In this document: positions 1 to 8,545 of the stretch, one piece after another
Position numbering within the stretch: the stretch's first letter is position 1
Layout: each line of letters begins with the position of its first letter
DNA from: Gammaproteobacteria bacterium
Lineage (GTDB): Bacteria > Pseudomonadota > Gammaproteobacteria > Pseudomonadales > Pseudohongiellaceae
DNA: 64,000 bases
NCBI GenBank assembly: GCA_030654835.1
Contig: JAURWS010000021.1
Coordinates: forward strand, 1-64,000
Direction: 5' to 3'
Program-made: the position numbers and the translations under genes
Notes under the pieces: model-generated
Database searches by the model: none
Seen by the model: only the letters and a program-made list of their open reading frames with translations
What the model was told of the DNA's origin: nothing

Positions 1-71
1 TGCAGCAAAGCATCTCGTTCATCCAGCTTCTTGAAGCGATCATCAAGATCGAAAAATCCGGGGTGGGCCAT
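1..71 (-). CDS. IS5-like transposase, N-terminal fragment (runs off window)
   Basis: On the minus strand an ATG at 71 opens a frame reading MAHPGFFDLDDRFKKLDE and on past the window edge. This start resembles the N-terminus of IS5-family DDE transposases (pattern M-x-x-P-G-F-F-D-x-D-x-R). It is too short for the ORF track and only about 23 codons are visible. It lies 3 bases downstream of the stop codon of the cytosine methyltransferase, in the same orientation, so the IS probably inserted into that gene. The family call rests on recall of the N-terminal pattern alone. Confidence 0.6.
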   Translation of the reverse strand, partial: MAHPGFFDLDDRFKKLDERDALL

Positions 72-116
72 GAGTCACTCGCATGTGTAAAGATTTTGCG
101 ATAGTTTACAGGAATT
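1..116 (-). mobile_element. 5' end of an IS5-like insertion sequence
   Basis: This holds the transposase start plus about 45 bases of leader. The outer boundary is inferred from the methyltransferase: its homology runs through RKLT (codon ending near 117) and then becomes an unrelated tail up to the TGA at 75-77. The terminal inverted repeat and target duplication cannot be defined because the other end lies outside the window. Confidence 0.5.
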
Positions 117-1163
117 GGTTAATTTCCGGAGGTGCCCTCTATTTAGTTCTGGATGTAGGAAATGTTTGGCGGAGCCGAATCTGGTATCCACTGTACAAGA
201 AGGCAGGTCATACTCAAGGCGCCGATATTTTCCATTGAAGCCACCAACCAAGTCTATTCTATCGCCAACTTGCTTTATATAGTTTTTCTTGAGAAGGGCT
301 TCAACTGTGCGTTCTCCATGTAGTTTTATGAATAACTTTCGTTCTACTGGATCTGCGTCGCCAAAGTTTCTTATTCGAAGTCTTCTTCTCAATCTCAATA
401 AGTCTTCCAGAGCAGTTCTTTCCTTTTCTGTTATATGGCCAAATGCTTCTGGGATATCCCAAGTGTGGACAGACCTTGGCCCTCCTCGTACATTGCTTAG
501 CTTCTGTCCAGGCAGAATGCGTAATGCAATCTTGTGGTCCTTTGTTTCTGGCTGCAGAAATACTTCATCATGATTAGGGAGACCATCGGTGCCTGACAAA
601 GCAGTTCGTAAAGATACGCCCCTAGTAATATCTAAATTGAACCCTTTAGGTGCACCTTTCCAGGCTATGAGGAACATTCGAATTCTTCTCTGGGAGACTC
701 CAAAATCGAAGGCGTTCAGTTTTATTGATAACGTTTGGTAACCAGTTTTTTGCAGGATTCTGATCATTTCTTCCCAGTAGATTCGATGTCCACCTGACGT
801 TACTCCCGGAACATTTTCCGCTACAAAAACTTTCGGGGATAGCTGTAGTGCAATTCTAGCGCCCGCTATAAGTAAGTCATTTCGTGGATCAACCAATGAG
901 CGCTTCCCGATAGTTGAAAATCCTTGGCAAGGTGATCCAGAGATTACAACATCTGGCGATTGATCTAGAACGGATGGCAATTTGTTCTTCGATAAATCAG
1001 TTTCATAGACTGGTGTGCAACTATTGTTAGATAGATTTAATAGAGCTAAGGGGCTTATATCGAAAGCACCTAGAGGTTTGAACCCCGCTTTGGTCATGCC
1101 GATATCGAAGCCACCGCATCCGGAAAAAAGGCTTATATATGTTGGTGCATTTCTATTGCGCAT
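75..1163 (-). pseudogene. C5-cytosine DNA methyltransferase, C-terminus truncated
   Basis: The product would transfer a methyl group from SAM to cytosine C5 in DNA. Seen are motif I (FSGCGGFDIG, about residue 13), the catalytic PCQ loop (GSPCQGFS, about residue 77), ENVPG (motif VI) and QRRIRMF (motif VIII). The family then has R-x-LTP-x-EAxRLQ, followed about 30 residues later by the GN-x-VP motif X that completes the SAM site. Here the frame reads RKLT and switches to a short unrelated tail, so motif X is missing, apparently by the adjacent IS insertion. The 362-aa length is otherwise typical. The gene is AT-rich compared with the rest of the window, which suggests transfer. Activity is doubtful. 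It may have been the modification partner of a restriction gene now lost. Confidence 0.8.
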
Positions 1164-1366
1164 AACTTATTGCAGGATTGTGTGAGGAGCTAAAGAATAA
1201 ACCAATATGCGAGTTAACTAAATGAAATTGTTAGGATTGCCTTGGATTTTGATTGGTTGCATGGTTTTACACTAAATTATCAAATCTAGGTCTGGTTTTG
1301 CCTTATTTTCTTTACGCCATCGATTCTCTCATTTCATCCGCTTTCAGCTCTGCGTTTTTTTTTTAG
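1164..1366. other. AT-rich intergenic spacer
   Basis: About 200 bases separate the methyltransferase start from the stop of the methyltransferase-HNH gene. It is strongly AT-rich with T runs and presumably holds the promoter of the methyltransferase on the minus strand. I see no coding remnant or convincing palindrome. Confidence 0.4.
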
Positions 1367-3130
1367 CTATTGAATAATATCCCTTTCTTGGGCCAATTCT
1401 GTTATGAGGTAGTTAGGCCACTCCGCCAACTGCTGACTAGCCCTCAATTTCGCCCGTTGATGTTGCATCGCATGAAACACCGCATTGATGTCCGTGCTTC
1501 CAGTTGCCATAAGTGGCAATGCTGCTTCCGCTTCAATGAAGAATTTTTGCCGCATCGAATCGCTTTCCAGATATGCCTGCTCCCACCAATGGATGATGTG
1601 ATTGCGCGAATGCTGAAGCAAACCCGCCGATGGCAATTTGTCACTCTTGGAATTGTTGGCGCTTGTCGTGGTGGGCATCAGATTCCACAGGTCGTTGTTG
1701 AGCCAGCGTGACCATGGGAAGCAGTGATCGACGGCGTACTTCTCGTTGGCAATGATCAGCCTCTTGTGTGTCCACACGCATTCAACGTGTTGTCCTTGAT
1801 TGTGCAGTTGCTGGATGCGCTCGCTGACTTTTGTCGTATCGCGTTTGGCGTCTATCCACTGGAATGCGCCGCTGTATACGTTGGTGTCGTACTGAAAGCT
1901 CCAGGTCTGCATCAGCTTCACCCACTCGTTGAAGATGGCAGGCTCCAGCCAGCAGGCATATTGGCTGAAGCATTGCCACAATGCGGCAGGGATGCGGAAG
2001 GTGCCAAACTGTTGCAATTTCTCGCGAGTGATCTGCCAGGGTGCGGAGCCATGCTTGACCGTCTTCGTCTCACACTCAAACACCTGGCGGTTTTCGCCGG
2101 GGTAGGTGATGTAGTGGGCGGGCATGAGTTTGATGTTGATGCAGGCATCGCGGATGGCGCCGACAAGGCGTGGTGCAACATTGGCGTCGAACGACGCGCC
2201 GATGCGAAGATCATAGGGGGAAAGATCTTGCAGGCTATAAAAGTGATCCTGCTTGGCCCAGCCGTAGCCGCTTTGCTTCGCGTGAATGGCGGATGGTGTT
2301 TGAATCAGATTGTGACGCAGAACCAGCGGCATATACGTCTTCAGCCAGTACAATCCGACCAGTCCGAATGGAATTTCTACCCAGTCATCGCTGCGCTTCG
2401 TCACCATGCCCGGTGCACCTTCGGCGATGCGAATCAACACGCGCAACAGGCCGAGTTTGTAGGATGCCGCCTTGTTGTCATTGACGATGATGTGCCGCAG
2501 CAGCGGTAGACTTCCCGTGCCATCGTCCGGCAAGGTGAACACCACCGTATCCCACTCCACCTCCTCACGCCGCAAATCGTTTCCGCGGAAACGTCTTTTG
2601 TTCACCAGCGCGCGATCCTGTGCCAGGCGAATCAACTCATCCGCGCTGATGGGATGAAACCGTCCGGCGGCGTCTGGCCCGAGACGCAGGGAAATCACCA
2701 GCATGCCGCCGGGTGCGAGCAACTCACTGACGATACGCATGGCGCGTTCGTGTTGCACAGGCGTCAGATGCATCCAGACGGCGCTGATCAGAATGAGCTG
2801 GAAGCGTTGGTCCAGCGAGCGCAGTTGCTTCAATTCCGGCAATGCGTCGTCGAGCCATGTGACGCCACCAATGGCGGTGCGGGAACTGGCCACCGCGTCG
2901 ATGGTGTGCTGCTCACCCAGCGCACGCAGTTCGGCGTTGGGCTCCACGGCGATGACATCCCAGCCCTTGCTGGCCAGCCATGCGGAATCACGGCCGCTGC
3001 CCGCGCCGATGTCGCACGCGAGCCCGGCTTGTGCGGGCAGCAGGTCGAGCCAGCCACGGTGCACGTCGTCTGGATTCAGTGAACTGTATTGTCGGAACAG
3101 ATCGCTGGCGTTCCGGGTGTAGTAGCCCAT
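1367..3130 (-). CDS. SAM-dependent methyltransferase fused to HNH nuclease
   Basis: This is a 587-aa two-domain protein. Residues 1-190 form a class I SAM methyltransferase with glycine-rich motif I (CDIGAGSGRD, about residue 38) and the post-motif segment LAPGGMLVIS. The middle (about 210-430) contains YKLGLLRVLIRIAE and PFGLVGLYWLK, a helical region of a kind I recall from some HNH nucleases. The C-terminal part (about 460-510) is a beta-beta-alpha metal nuclease: a CVWTHKRL strand, YAVDHCFPWS and LWNLMPTTTSANNSKSDKLP, supplying the H, N and K/N positions. The gene sits between a truncated C5 methyltransferase and MNT/HEPN genes, so a restriction or defence role is likely. The methyltransferase substrate (base, RNA, protein or small molecule) is unknown. 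The start is a plain ATG with no strong competitor. Confidence 0.75.
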   Translation of the reverse strand: MGYYTRNASDLFRQYSSLNPDDVHRGWLDLLPAQAGLACDIGAGSGRDSAWLASKGWDVIAVEPNAELRALGEQHTIDAVASSRTAIGGVTWLDDALPELKQLRSLDQRFQLILISAVWMHLTPVQHERAMRIVSELLAPGGMLVISLRLGPDAAGRFHPISADELIRLAQDRALVNKRRFRGNDLRREEVEWDTVVFTLPDDGTGSLPLLRHIIVNDNKAASYKLGLLRVLIRIAEGAPGMVTKRSDDWVEIPFGLVGLYWLKTYMPLVLRHNLIQTPSAIHAKQSGYGWAKQDHFYSLQDLSPYDLRIGASFDANVAPRLVGAIRDACINIKLMPAHYITYPGENRQVFECETKTVKHGSAPWQITREKLQQFGTFRIPAALWQCFSQYACWLEPAIFNEWVKLMQTWSFQYDTNVYSGAFQWIDAKRDTTKVSERIQQLHNQGQHVECVWTHKRLIIANEKYAVDHCFPWSRWLNNDLWNLMPTTTSANNSKSDKLPSAGLLQHSRNHIIHWWEQAYLESDSMRQKFFIEAEAALPLMATGSTDINAVFHAMQHQRAKLRASQQLAEWPNYLITELAQERDIIQ

Positions 3131-3211
3131 GGGTGTGTCTGGCGTCTGGTAGGGATCAGGATGTCCGGAGTTTCGGGGGAGGGTGGGGGAAAGTCAACTG
3201 CGGAGGTGTTG

Positions 3212-3622
3212 CTATAGTTTCACAATCTTGTCTGCAACGACCTGACTCGCTGCTATCAGATCGGTCACAAGTCTCTCGTCAATATTAAGGTCGCCCTCAT
3301 ATTCGCTGAGATTTCTAACGTCGTGGCATTTCGCCAGGATGCGCCAGACTTCGGGGCCCACCTGCAAGGTTAGAGGCAGTACTTGGAAAACGATATAGCG
3401 ATTGACTGGGCGATAGCCATGCCAACGGAGAGCAGCGAGGGAGAGGGCGTGTGCCGCGTTGTAAGCAAGATCAAATCTGCTCTCAAGAGATAATTGTTCA
3501 AAAGATGCATCTTGAAGTCGTGCGAGCCCCGAGCGCTTTAGTCCTGCAAATTCTTGCGGGTCTGGCGGTTCCGGAGACAGAGATTTACCCGGGCCACACA
3601 AATTTGTCAGATGAGATATCAC
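3212..3622 (-). CDS. HEPN-domain protein paired with HTH-nucleotidyltransferase
   Basis: This 136-aa protein resembles the small HEPN proteins that accompany MNT nucleotidyltransferases. It shows the segment SRFDLAYNAAHALSLAALRWHGYRP, typical of that subfamily, and a conserved RNLSEYEG segment in place of the usual R-x4-6-H motif. HEPN proteins are often RNases, but with the histidine missing catalysis cannot be assumed. The start ATG lies inside the 3' end of the upstream nucleotidyltransferase gene (38-base overlap), indicating translational coupling. The pair probably forms a toxin-antitoxin-like unit; which partner is the toxin cannot be decided from sequence. Confidence 0.7.
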   Translation of the reverse strand: MISHLTNLCGPGKSLSPEPPDPQEFAGLKRSGLARLQDASFEQLSLESRFDLAYNAAHALSLAALRWHGYRPVNRYIVFQVLPLTLQVGPEVWRILAKCHDVRNLSEYEGDLNIDERLVTDLIAASQVVADKIVKL

Positions 3623-4250
3623 TTTCTTTCCCCGCTATCCATAGCTTGGGCTGCTCCAGCACGCGTTTGATAAACGCATTGTTCTGGCCGATCCGCTTCA
3701 TCAGTTCCTTGCGCGTATAGACGGTTGGATTGATTTTTCGCTGCAGCGAATGGGCTGTCTCTTCCAGTGTAGTAAAGATATCGGCATACGCCAGGCTGTC
3801 ACTGATGATCATGAGATCGATGTCGCTTGCAGCGGTGTCCTGCGCCTTTGCGACGGAGCCGAAAACAAATGCCATGTGAATCTGTTTCTGAAGAGGCGAG
3901 AGCGCAGTGCGCAGCGCATCGATGAGCCCGGTCGTTTTCAGTATCAAGCCGCGCAGTTCGCTGAAGACGGGAGAGTTGGCATTGGCCTGGTAATGTTTTT
4001 GGCGACCGATGTGGATGGCTGTCACGAGTCCGGAGGATTCAAGACGCGCGAGCTCGCGCTGCACGGCGCCGGATCCAGAGGCGACCAGACCGATGATCTC
4101 GTTGGCGTAGTAGTTGCGGTCGGGGTTGGCGAACAGGAGTCCCAATACGCGCTGCTGCACTTTGGTGAAGAGCGCATCGGCTATGGAGACTGGCTGAATT
4201 TCTGAGTTACCCATTTTGGGCATGATAAGCCCCGATTTGGGTATGAGCAA
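3585..4250 (-). CDS. Winged-HTH nucleotidyltransferase (MNT) protein
   Basis: The N-terminal half (about 25-95) is a winged helix (LLFANPDRNYYANEI, then VQRELARLESSGLVTAI), as in ArsR/MarR-like regulators. The C-terminal half is a minimal nucleotidyltransferase with GS-x10-DxD (FGSVAKAQDTAASDIDLMI, about 130-148). Such fusions are found with HEPN partners and can autoregulate the operon and AMPylate the partner; this is family knowledge, not seen here. An internal ATG (MPKMGNSEI, residue 10) is an alternative start. It overlaps the downstream HEPN gene. Confidence 0.72.
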   Translation of the reverse strand: MLIPKSGLIMPKMGNSEIQPVSIADALFTKVQQRVLGLLFANPDRNYYANEIIGLVASGSGAVQRELARLESSGLVTAIHIGRQKHYQANANSPVFSELRGLILKTTGLIDALRTALSPLQKQIHMAFVFGSVAKAQDTAASDIDLMIISDSLAYADIFTTLEETAHSLQRKINPTVYTRKELMKRIGQNNAFIKRVLEQPKLWIAGKESDISSDKFVWPG

Positions 4251-4353
4251 GCTGGCGCTGAACTCTTCAGAAAGATAGGCGTACAGGGTCTGAAACCTGC
4301 GAGGCTGGAGCTATTTCGCCAAGTGGGCCATAATCCGTGCAGTAAGTATCGAG

Positions 4354-4653
4354 GTGAATCCCATGCTGCTGGATGTCCTGCACACAAACAAAGACCGTAT
4401 CAATGCGCTCGGCAGCCAGTATGGTGCGAGGCGTATCCGTGTGTTTGGCTCTGTTGCCCGACGCGAAGAAGGGCCTGATAGCGATGTCGACTTCCTTGTA
4501 GATTTTCCAAGGGGGTACGACATGTTTACCCAGCGGTTGGCTCTTGCTGATCAGTTGGAAATGCTCTTGGCTCGTCGCGTAGAAGTAATCCCAGAGCATG
4601 AGCTGAACCGTCACATCAGGGATCGAGTTATTGGCGAGGCGGTGGAGCTGTGA
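4354..4653 (+). CDS. mntA: Minimal nucleotidyltransferase, MntA-type antitoxin
   Basis: This 99-aa MNT protein carries GS-x10-DxD (FGSVARREEGPDSDVDFLV, about residues 32-50) and a later acidic strand (VEVIPE). In MntA-HepT systems this enzyme AMPylates a tyrosine of the HEPN RNase and silences it. MNPMLL is the annotated start; MLLDVL three codons later is possible. A GTG four bases before the end of its stop (GTGA overlap) begins a decayed HEPN partner, so this antitoxin appears to be an orphan. It faces the end of ftsH convergently. Confidence 0.72.
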   Translation: MNPMLLDVLHTNKDRINALGSQYGARRIRVFGSVARREEGPDSDVDFLVDFPRGYDMFTQRLALADQLEMLLARRVEVIPEHELNRHIRDRVIGEAVEL

Positions 4654-4784
4654 GCAAACCGTGGCTACCTTTTGTTGGCCATATGGCTTCAGCCTTTCAT
4701 CAACCCCTCCACCGCCTGCCGATCCAGCGTCTCCTTCTCCAGCAACGCATCAATCAATTTCTGCAGTAATTCGCTGTGCGTCTG
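4650..4784 (+). pseudogene. Remnant of HEPN (DUF86/HepT-like) toxin gene
   Basis: A GTG overlapping the mntA stop codon by four bases opens a frame beginning VSKPWLPFVGHM. This resembles the start of DUF86 HEPN proteins (S-K/R-x-W-x-x-F/Y-x-x-x-M). After about 14 codons the frame runs into antisense of the ftsH 3' end and stops near 4784. The preserved overlap and first residues with loss of the body suggest a deletion during formation of this island edge. Confidence 0.5.
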
Positions 4785-6551
4785 CAGCGTGCTGATCGCC
4801 AGCTGCTCGGCGGCGCTGACGATGCGGCGCACTTCTTCGTCGATCCTGCGGGCGGTGTCTTCGCTGAAGTCTTTTTCCTGCGTCAACTCATAACCCAGAA
4901 AGGGATGTTCGGCACCACTGCGGAAGTGCACGGGGCCGATGACGTCGCTCATGCCCCACTGGGTGACCATCATGCGGGCGAGGTGGGTGGCTTGTTCCAG
5001 ATCGTTGGCGGCGCCGGTGCTGACGTTGCCGCACAGCAGCTTCTCTGCGGAGCGTCCGCCCATCAGTACGGCGAGGCGGGTTTGCAGGTAGTCTTCGGAG
5101 TAGTTGTGGCGATCCTCGGTCGGCAGCTGTTCGGTCATGCCCAGCGCGCGGCCGCGCGGGATGATGGTGATCTGGCGCAGCGGGTCGCTCTCCGGCAGTT
5201 TGAGCGCGATCACCGCATGGCCGCTCTCGTGGATGGCGATGCGTTTGCGCTCCTGCGGGTTGAGGAGGTCCTTGCGTTCGCTGCCCAGCAGCACGCGGTC
5301 GTGGGCCTTGCTGAAGTGTTCGCGGGTGACGTTCTCGGACTTGGCGCGTGCGGCGAGCAATGCGGCTTCGTTGACGAGGTTGGCGAGGTCTGCGCCGGAG
5401 AAGCCGACAGTCATGCTGGCCAGCTCCTGGATGTCGACGTCGGCGTTGACGGGCACCTTGCGCAGGTGCACCTTGAGGATCTCCTGGCGCGCGCTGTGCT
5501 GCGGCAGCTCCAGCGTCACCTTGCGGTCGAAGCGGCCCGGGCGCAGCAGCGCGGCGTCGAGCACGTCGGGGCGATTGGTGGCGGCGAGCACTACCACGGC
5601 TACATCGGCGGTGAAGCCGTCCATTTCAGCGAGTACCTGATTCAATGTTTGTTCACGTTCGTCGTTGCCGCCGCCCAGGCCGGTGCCACGCATGCGGCCC
5701 ACGGAGTCGATCTCGTCGATAAAAATCAGAGCGGGCGCCTTCTTGCGCGCCTCTTGAAACATGTCGCGGACCCGTGAGGCGCCGACGCCGACGAACATCT
5801 CGATGAATTCCGAGCCGCTGATGCTGAAGAAGGGGACGCCAGCCTCGTGTGCGGTGGCTTTGGCGAGCATGGTCTTGCCGGTGCCAGGTGGCCCCATCAG
5901 CAGAACGCCGCGTGGCATGCGGGCGCCGAGCTTGCGGAATTCGGCCGGGTCGCGCAGGAAGTCGATGATCTCCTGCAGTTCGCGCTTGGCCTCGTCGGCT
6001 CCGGCGACCTGAGCAAAACTGATGTCGTTGTCGTTGGCCTCGAACAGGCGGGCGCGCGAACGGGCGAAGCCGAACATGCCGTCTTTGCCGCCACCGCCCA
6101 TGCGCTGTTGCAAGACGCGGGAGAAATAGAGGAAGAACACCGCGATCAGCAGCCACGGGAGGATGGTCAGCAGAATCTGCAGCCAGGCGGGCCGGATGGA
6201 GGATTGCGCGCTGATCTGCACGCCGTGCTCCTCTAGTAGAGGCAACAGCTGAGCGTCGTTCAGAGTGGGTGTCACAGTGCTGAAGGTAGAAGCCACGGCA
6301 GCCTGCGCGGAACCCTCGCGGTAGGCGCCAATGATTTCGTTGCCGCGAAAGCTGACGGCAGTCACGGCGTTCTCCGCTACGGCAGCTTTGAATTCGGTGT
6401 AGGAAATCTTGCTGCTGCCGCCCTGCAGCGCCGACATCATCAGGGAATAGATGATGAACACGGTGACCACCCACATGAAGCTGTGGATGTCGAACAGGGG
6501 CGCCTGCGCGGGTTTCTTTTCGGGGGCGTTGGGTGGAGTCTGATCTGCCAT
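4689..6551 (-). CDS. ftsH: ATP-dependent zinc metalloprotease FtsH
   Basis: This is a membrane-anchored AAA+ protease that degrades misfolded membrane proteins and short-lived regulators. Two membrane segments (about 20-42 and 122-145 from the chosen start) bracket a periplasmic loop. Then come Walker A (GPPGTGKT, about 220), Walker B (FIDEID), the second region of homology ([20 protein letters not shown]) and the zinc site HESGH (about 439). The ORF track starts at 6635, but the ATG at 6551 (MADQTPP) follows a GGAG and gives 620 aa, nearer the family length. It is not next to rlmE/folP, its usual partners, so it may be a second FtsH copy. It is divergent from yajD. Confidence 0.93.
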   Translation of the reverse strand: MADQTPPNAPEKKPAQAPLFDIHSFMWVVTVFIIYSLMMSALQGGSSKISYTEFKAAVAENAVTAVSFRGNEIIGAYREGSAQAAVASTFSTVTPTLNDAQLLPLLEEHGVQISAQSSIRPAWLQILLTILPWLLIAVFFLYFSRVLQQRMGGGGKDGMFGFARSRARLFEANDNDISFAQVAGADEAKRELQEIIDFLRDPAEFRKLGARMPRGVLLMGPPGTGKTMLAKATAHEAGVPFFSISGSEFIEMFVGVGASRVRDMFQEARKKAPALIFIDEIDSVGRMRGTGLGGGNDEREQTLNQVLAEMDGFTADVAVVVLAATNRPDVLDAALLRPGRFDRKVTLELPQHSARQEILKVHLRKVPVNADVDIQELASMTVGFSGADLANLVNEAALLAARAKSENVTREHFSKAHDRVLLGSERKDLLNPQERKRIAIHESGHAVIALKLPESDPLRQITIIPRGRALGMTEQLPTEDRHNYSEDYLQTRLAVLMGGRSAEKLLCGNVSTGAANDLEQATHLARMMVTQWGMSDVIGPVHFRSGAEHPFLGYELTQEKDFSEDTARRIDEEVRRIVSAAEQLAISTLQTHSELLQKLIDALLEKETLDRQAVEGLMKG

Positions 6552-6614
6552 GAAGGCTCCGGTGCTTTGGAAAGCGGCTGAAAACAGGTTTGTGTTGAGT
6601 ATAGAAGTGAAAGC

Positions 6615-6633
6615 GTCGCAAAAGCTATGCGAC
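6615..6633. promoter_or_regulatory. Inverted repeat between ftsH and yajD
   Basis: GTCGCA and TGCGAC form a perfect 6-base inverted repeat with a 7-base spacer in the short divergent ftsH/yajD region. It could be an operator or a chance palindrome. Confidence 0.25.
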
Positions 6634-6661
6634 AATCGGCCTCAATACATTGAGGTGCATC

Positions 6662-7072
6662 ATGGCGGGCAACGGATCAGGTAGCAATTCGGGCAAAGGC
6701 ACGGCGGCAGACAAGGCGCTGGACGCGCAGCGGCGTTATATCGCCGAACGGGAGCGGGGCTATCGGGAGCAGGCGCTGAAACTGTATCCGTGGATCTGTG
6801 GGCGTTGTGCGCGGGAATTCACCCGGGTCAACCTGCGCGAGCTGACGGTGCATCACGTCAATCACGACCACGACTGCAATCCGGTCGATGGCAGCAACTG
6901 GGAGCTGCTCTGCCTCTACTGTCACGACGAGGAGCACAGCAAGTTCGCCAACTTCATCCGCTACGGCGGCACTACCGAGAACAAGAAGCAGGCCGCGACG
7001 CACAATCCCTTCGCGGGGCTGCGGGATGCTTTGAAGGGGTCGCAAGGCGGCGGTTCGAATGATCAGACCTGA
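6662..7072 (+). CDS. yajD: YajD family HNH nuclease
   Basis: This small HNH protein has CGRC and CLYC zinc-binding cysteine pairs flanking ELTVHHVNHDHDCNP and GSNWELLCLYCHDEEH, which matches E. coli YajD closely by recall. It ends with the conserved NPFAGLRDAL tail. The ATG at 6662 follows GAGGTG with a six-base spacer, so it is preferred to the ORF-track start at 6650. The cellular role of YajD is not established; it is widespread in gammaproteobacteria and not tied to mobile elements. Confidence 0.88.
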   Translation: MAGNGSGSNSGKGTAADKALDAQRRYIAERERGYREQALKLYPWICGRCAREFTRVNLRELTVHHVNHDHDCNPVDGSNWELLCLYCHDEEHSKFANFIRYGGTTENKKQAATHNPFAGLRDALKGSQGGGSNDQT

Positions 7073-7097
7073 AAGATCGGTTACTGATTCTGGACGC

Positions 7098-8174
7098 TTA
7101 CTGTTGGTCGGTTTTCTTGATAGCACGGGTCTTCATCATCGCGCGCGCTTCTTCTATGGCAGCGCGGGTCTGAGCGTTGGGAACCTTAAGTTCCATCGGA
7201 GGCAGGTCGGCACACGGCCCCCGATTCGCCGGGCATTCATCGGCGAAGGCCAGCGACTCGCGCTGTAGCGACACATGCTCGATGGCAAAAGTCCCGCGCA
7301 GCCTCTCGGAGGCCAGCCGCAACAGCGCATCGTGATCGCTGGCGTTGTCTCCACGCTCCTCGTTGCACTTCTCATCACACACCAGATGCGCCGTCAGCGC
7401 ATTGTCGGCGGTGCTCATGGCCCACACGTGCAGGTCATGCACCGCCACGACGCCCGGCAACGCCAGCAGGCAGTCACGCACCTTGGCGAGATCGACGCTA
7501 TCCGGCACGCCGTCAAATAGTAGATGCAGTGATTTACGAAACAGTGACCAGGTGCCCGCCACCACAACCAGCACGATCAGCAGGCTGACCACCGGGTCGA
7601 TCCAGGCCCAGCCGCGCCACAGATAAAGCGCCCCCGCCAGCACCACGCCCAGGGAGACCACGGCGTCGGCCGCCATGTGCAGGAACGCCCCGCGGATGTT
7701 CAGATCGTTCTTGCTGCCAGCCATGAACAGCCAGGCGGTCGCGGCATTGATCAGCACGCCGACGCTCGCCACCAGCATCACCGTCTGTGCCTCTATAGGT
7801 GCCGGGGCTTGAAAGCGTTGCGCGGCCTCCCACGCCAGCGAGCCCATCGCCACCAGTAACAGCACCGCATTGGTGAAGCTGGCGAGGATCGAGCCACGGC
7901 GCCAGCCATAGGTGTGCCGGGCATCGGGGCGCAGCGTAGCAGCGGCATAGGCTGCCCAGGCCAGCAGCAGGCCGCCGACATCGCTGAGGTTGTGTGCCGC
8001 GTCGGCCAGCAGCGCGAGCGACTGCGCCTGCCAGCCGTAGAACGCCTCCACCAGCACGAAGCCGATGTTCAGCGTGATGCCGATGGCAAAGGCACGGCCG
8101 AAGCTTGAGGGAGCGTGCGAGTGCTCATGCTGGTTGTGATGACTGTAGTCGTGATCGTGATGGTCGTGGCTCAT
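7098..8174 (-). CDS. CDF-family zinc/cobalt/cadmium efflux transporter
   Basis: This is a cation diffusion facilitator exporting divalent metal in exchange for protons across the inner membrane. A His/Asp-rich N-terminus (MSHDHHDHDYSHHNQHEH) precedes six membrane helices. HNLSD (TM2) and HMAADAVVS (TM5) supply the transport-site His/Asp residues. The C-terminal cytoplasmic domain contains HDLHVWAMS. It most resembles the ZitB/CzcD branch. The ORF track starts at 8267, but the His-rich start at 8174 is the natural one. A cysteine-rich extension near the end (CDEKC, CPANRGPC) is longer than in ZitB. Confidence 0.88.
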   Translation of the reverse strand: MSHDHHDHDYSHHNQHEHSHAPSSFGRAFAIGITLNIGFVLVEAFYGWQAQSLALLADAAHNLSDVGGLLLAWAAYAAATLRPDARHTYGWRRGSILASFTNAVLLLVAMGSLAWEAAQRFQAPAPIEAQTVMLVASVGVLINAATAWLFMAGSKNDLNIRGAFLHMAADAVVSLGVVLAGALYLWRGWAWIDPVVSLLIVLVVVAGTWSLFRKSLHLLFDGVPDSVDLAKVRDCLLALPGVVAVHDLHVWAMSTADNALTAHLVCDEKCNEERGDNASDHDALLRLASERLRGTFAIEHVSLQRESLAFADECPANRGPCADLPPMELKVPNAQTRAAIEEARAMMKTRAIKKTDQQ

Positions 8175-8545
8175 GGGCGCCACTATTTCACGACTCGGGC
8201 GCCTGACGCAATCGCCCGGCCGCTCTCTATATTCCAAAGAAGTGCATCCTGGCTGCTTTTGCACCACCGCGAAGCCATCCCGTACGCACCAAAAAAGTGG
8301 CTCCTCTCAATTTTCAGCACCAGCAAAGTGCCAACAGCATCACGTGGCACAAATTGATTATTTACTGGAACGCTCTACATAAAAGATTTGCACAGTTTTG
8401 AATCACAAGCAGAAAATACCACTATAAATTATTCAAATAAATACTCTGGCACGCTTCCTGCCTAGTACAGGTAACACTGCAGTCAACACCAGTGTCTGGC
8501 CGATTGCGTCTTAATCCTTTACTTGTAACTGACCGGAGTCCTTGA

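Noticed and set aside
4776-5777. 333-aa plus-strand ORF within ftsH
   Set aside because: Antisense of FtsH catalytic domains.
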